A DNA stretch of 8,024 nt, from contig JAHIYS010000140.1 in the NCBI GenBank assembly GCA_018814965.1, forward strand, positions 1 to 8,024. Direction: 5' to 3'. This DNA comes from Gammaproteobacteria bacterium (GTDB lineage: Bacteria > Pseudomonadota > Gammaproteobacteria > UBA9339). Within the stretch, counting starts at the first letter, position 1, and the number at the start of each line of letters is the position of its first letter. Positions 7,181 to 8,024 of this stretch are shown piece by piece. The position numbers were made by a program, and so were the translations under genes. The notes beneath the pieces were generated by a model, which searched no databases, was not told the origin of the DNA, and saw nothing but the letters and a program-made list of their open reading frames with translations.

Positions 7181-7798
7181 ATGAGCTATAAAAAAATTAA
7201 GATAATTATTTTGCTAACTAATGCACTTTTTTTGTCAGGGTGTAGCTATTTTCACCGTCCACCAGCTTTTAAGACAGAGCCTTGGAAACAGCGTTATACA
7301 GAGTTACGACAAATAAAAGATTGGACAATGAATGGTTCTTTCAGTATCTCCTATAATAAAAAAATGGATATTGCTCGTTTTACCTGGGCGCAAAAACAAA
7401 ATCGCTATGATATAAATATCTCGGGTCCTTTAAATCTAAACAGCATCCGTATCATCGGTGATTTAAATAATGTTGAGCTTTGGGGCGTAGGTAAAAAAAT
7501 GATCAAAGCAAGTACTCCAGAGCAATTGGTCTATGAGCAATTTGGATGGCAACTGCCTATATCTAATATTAAGTATTGGATTCTTGCTGCTCCAGTGCCA
7601 GGCAAGATTGATGCAATGAGTCTAGATCAATATGGTCATATAGTAGATCTTAATCAAAAAGGATGGCAGATAAAATATTCTGATTTTCAAGCAGATACAC
7701 AAAAAAAAGTTGATCTGCCAAAAACCATTGAATTAAAGAACAACGAAATTGCAATCAAGATTAAGATTAAAGGGTCAAGTCTGGACATGGGGCATTAA
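7181..7798 (+). CDS. lolB: Outer-membrane lipoprotein LolB, 3' end supplied by a palindromic repeat
   Basis: LolB receives lipoproteins from the periplasmic carrier LolA and inserts them in the outer membrane. ATG 7181 gives 205 residues (E. coli precursor 207); an in-frame TTG at 7160 adds seven residues before the signal peptide and is less likely. Neither start has a clear RBS. The signal peptide is Lys-rich then hydrophobic with lipobox LSGC (18-21); Ser at +2 is consistent with outer-membrane sorting. LolB landmarks include WTMNGSFSI (49-57), SGPLNLNSIRI (81-91) with Leu in the position of the exposed LolB loop, PEQLVYEQFGWQLPISNIKYWILAAP, and DLPKTIELKNNEIAIKIKIK (178-197). Family members normally end in a short segment with Trp after this strand (WIVK in E. 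coli as recalled). Here the last eight residues, GSSLDMGH, and the stop come from the palindromic element at 7771-7847, so the native C-terminus seems replaced. The core fold is intact and function is probably kept. Confidence 0.9.
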   Translation: MSYKKIKIIILLTNALFLSGCSYFHRPPAFKTEPWKQRYTELRQIKDWTMNGSFSISYNKKMDIARFTWAQKQNRYDINISGPLNLNSIRIIGDLNNVELWGVGKKMIKASTPEQLVYEQFGWQLPISNIKYWILAAPVPGKIDAMSLDQYGHIVDLNQKGWQIKYSDFQADTQKKVDLPKTIELKNNEIAIKIKIKGSSLDMGH

Positions 7799-7847
7799 TG
7801 CGAAATCTTACACAGGATCTCAATGTCCCATGTCCATACTTGACCCT
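7771..7847. repeat. Palindromic element (26-bp arms, 25-nt loop) overlapping the lolB 3' end
   Basis: The left arm at 7771-7796 begins AGGGTCAAGTCTGGACATGG. Its reverse complement matches the right arm at 7822-7847 (AATGTCCCATGTCC...TTGACCCT) at 24 of 26 positions. The loop is 7797-7821. The left arm encodes the last eight residues of lolB and provides its stop codon. The design resembles REP/RAYT-type or miniature mobile palindromes, which is inference. It could also form a strong RNA hairpin that protects or ends the lolB transcript, though there is no T run directly after it. Confidence 0.8.
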
Positions 7848-7905
7848 GATGGATCCCCACAATTTTTGAGTTTATTTACAATAAAAACAAATGGATGGAT
7901 TCTCT

Positions 7906-7934
7906 GTCATTGCGAGCCGAAGGCGAAGCAATCT
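7906..7934. repeat. CATTGCGAG...GCAATC dispersed repeat, left copy
   Basis: GTCATTGCGAGCCGAAGGCG followed by AAGCAATCT. It folds as a nested hairpin: ATTGC (7909-7913) with GCAAT (7928-7932), and inside it GCC (7916-7918 region) with GGC around a GAA loop. The form matches a common small intergenic repeat in AT-rich bacterial genomes, known to me by sequence style and not checked here. An inverted partial copy follows at 8001-8024. Confidence 0.6.
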
Positions 7935-8000
7935 AGAAACATTTAGTTCCACATAATTGTTTTGTTCAACACATAAAATACAAACCATTTCACAGCTTTA

Positions 8001-8024
8001 CTGGATTGCTTCGTCGTAAAAGGC
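8001..8024. repeat. Inverted partial copy of the CATTGCGAG repeat, cut by the window end
   Basis: CTGGATTGCTTCGTCG then TAAAAGGC at the window end. GATTGCTTCG (8004-8013) is the exact reverse complement of CGAAGCAATC at 7924-7933, so the two copies face each other with about 70 bp of AT-rich sequence between them. The remainder of the copy, probably ending in TCGCAATGAC, would lie beyond the window. Confidence 0.5.

Larger units (their letters stand above)
7799..8024. other. Non-coding repeat-rich region downstream of lolB
   Basis: No gene is visible after lolB. The stretch consists of the right arm of the palindrome, an AT-rich spacer (7848-7905), and the facing pair of CATTGCGAG-type repeats. 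In many gammaproteobacteria ispE follows lolB directly; it is not present within the 226 bp shown. Confidence 0.7.

Noticed and set aside
7848..7905. Possible hairpin in the AT-rich spacer (CCACAATTTTT with AAAAACAAATGG)
   Set aside because: The arms match only loosely, and such matches are expected in AT-rich sequence.
7749..7946. 65-residue plus-strand frame over the lolB end and downstream repeats
   Set aside because: It is made of lolB out of frame plus palindromic and CATTGCGAG repeat sequence; no RBS or family-like composition.
1..8024. CRISPR array, tRNA, rRNA or transposase gene
   Set aside because: No regularly spaced repeats, tRNA-like folds, rRNA motifs or transposase frames were seen on either strand.

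Overview
The window is AT-rich DNA from a Gram-negative bacterium. An outer-membrane lipoprotein of the LolB type with a Cys lipobox, an AsmA-family envelope protein and a NorM-like MATE exporter together point to a gammaproteobacterium. The low GC, the style of the hybrid histidine kinase and the abundant short palindromic repeats suggest a Legionellales-like lineage, but that placement is inference only.

Layout. Positions 2-964 (+) hold the C-terminal part of a thioester-reductase (R) domain protein that is cut by the window edge. Fourteen bases later, 979-3225 (+) encodes a soluble PAS-PAS-HisKA-HATPase-REC-REC hybrid kinase, probably in the same operon. A convergent junction of about 50 bp separates it from a minus-strand pair: a MATE transporter (upstream, about 5330-6718) and an AsmA-family protein (downstream, 3278-5290), 39 bp apart and probably co-transcribed. 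A divergent spacer of about 460 bp (6719-7180) carries the MATE leader and a putative promoter for lolB. lolB lies at 7181-7798 (+). The last 230 bp is non-coding and full of repeats.

Most interesting structure. (1) A palindromic element with 26-bp arms and two mismatches starts inside the 3' end of lolB and supplies its last eight residues and stop codon. (2) The MATE leader has a terminator-like hairpin with a T-rich tail directly before the start codon. It also has a 7-bp segment that could pair with the hairpin's 3' edge, and a 15-codon ORF running through the hairpin, so it resembles an attenuator. (3) Small repeats of the CGAGGGATCC and CATTGCGAG...GCAATC types lie before and after lolB, and the last pair face each other. 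(4) A diverged direct repeat of about 50 bp lies in the lolB upstream region. (5) The MATE protein appears to have Ala where NorM has its N-lobe membrane Asp.

Function. lolB and the AsmA-like gene both concern the outer membrane and the MATE protein concerns efflux. The kinase belongs with the biosynthetic reductase gene on the left. No complete novel multi-gene defence or mobile system is visible.
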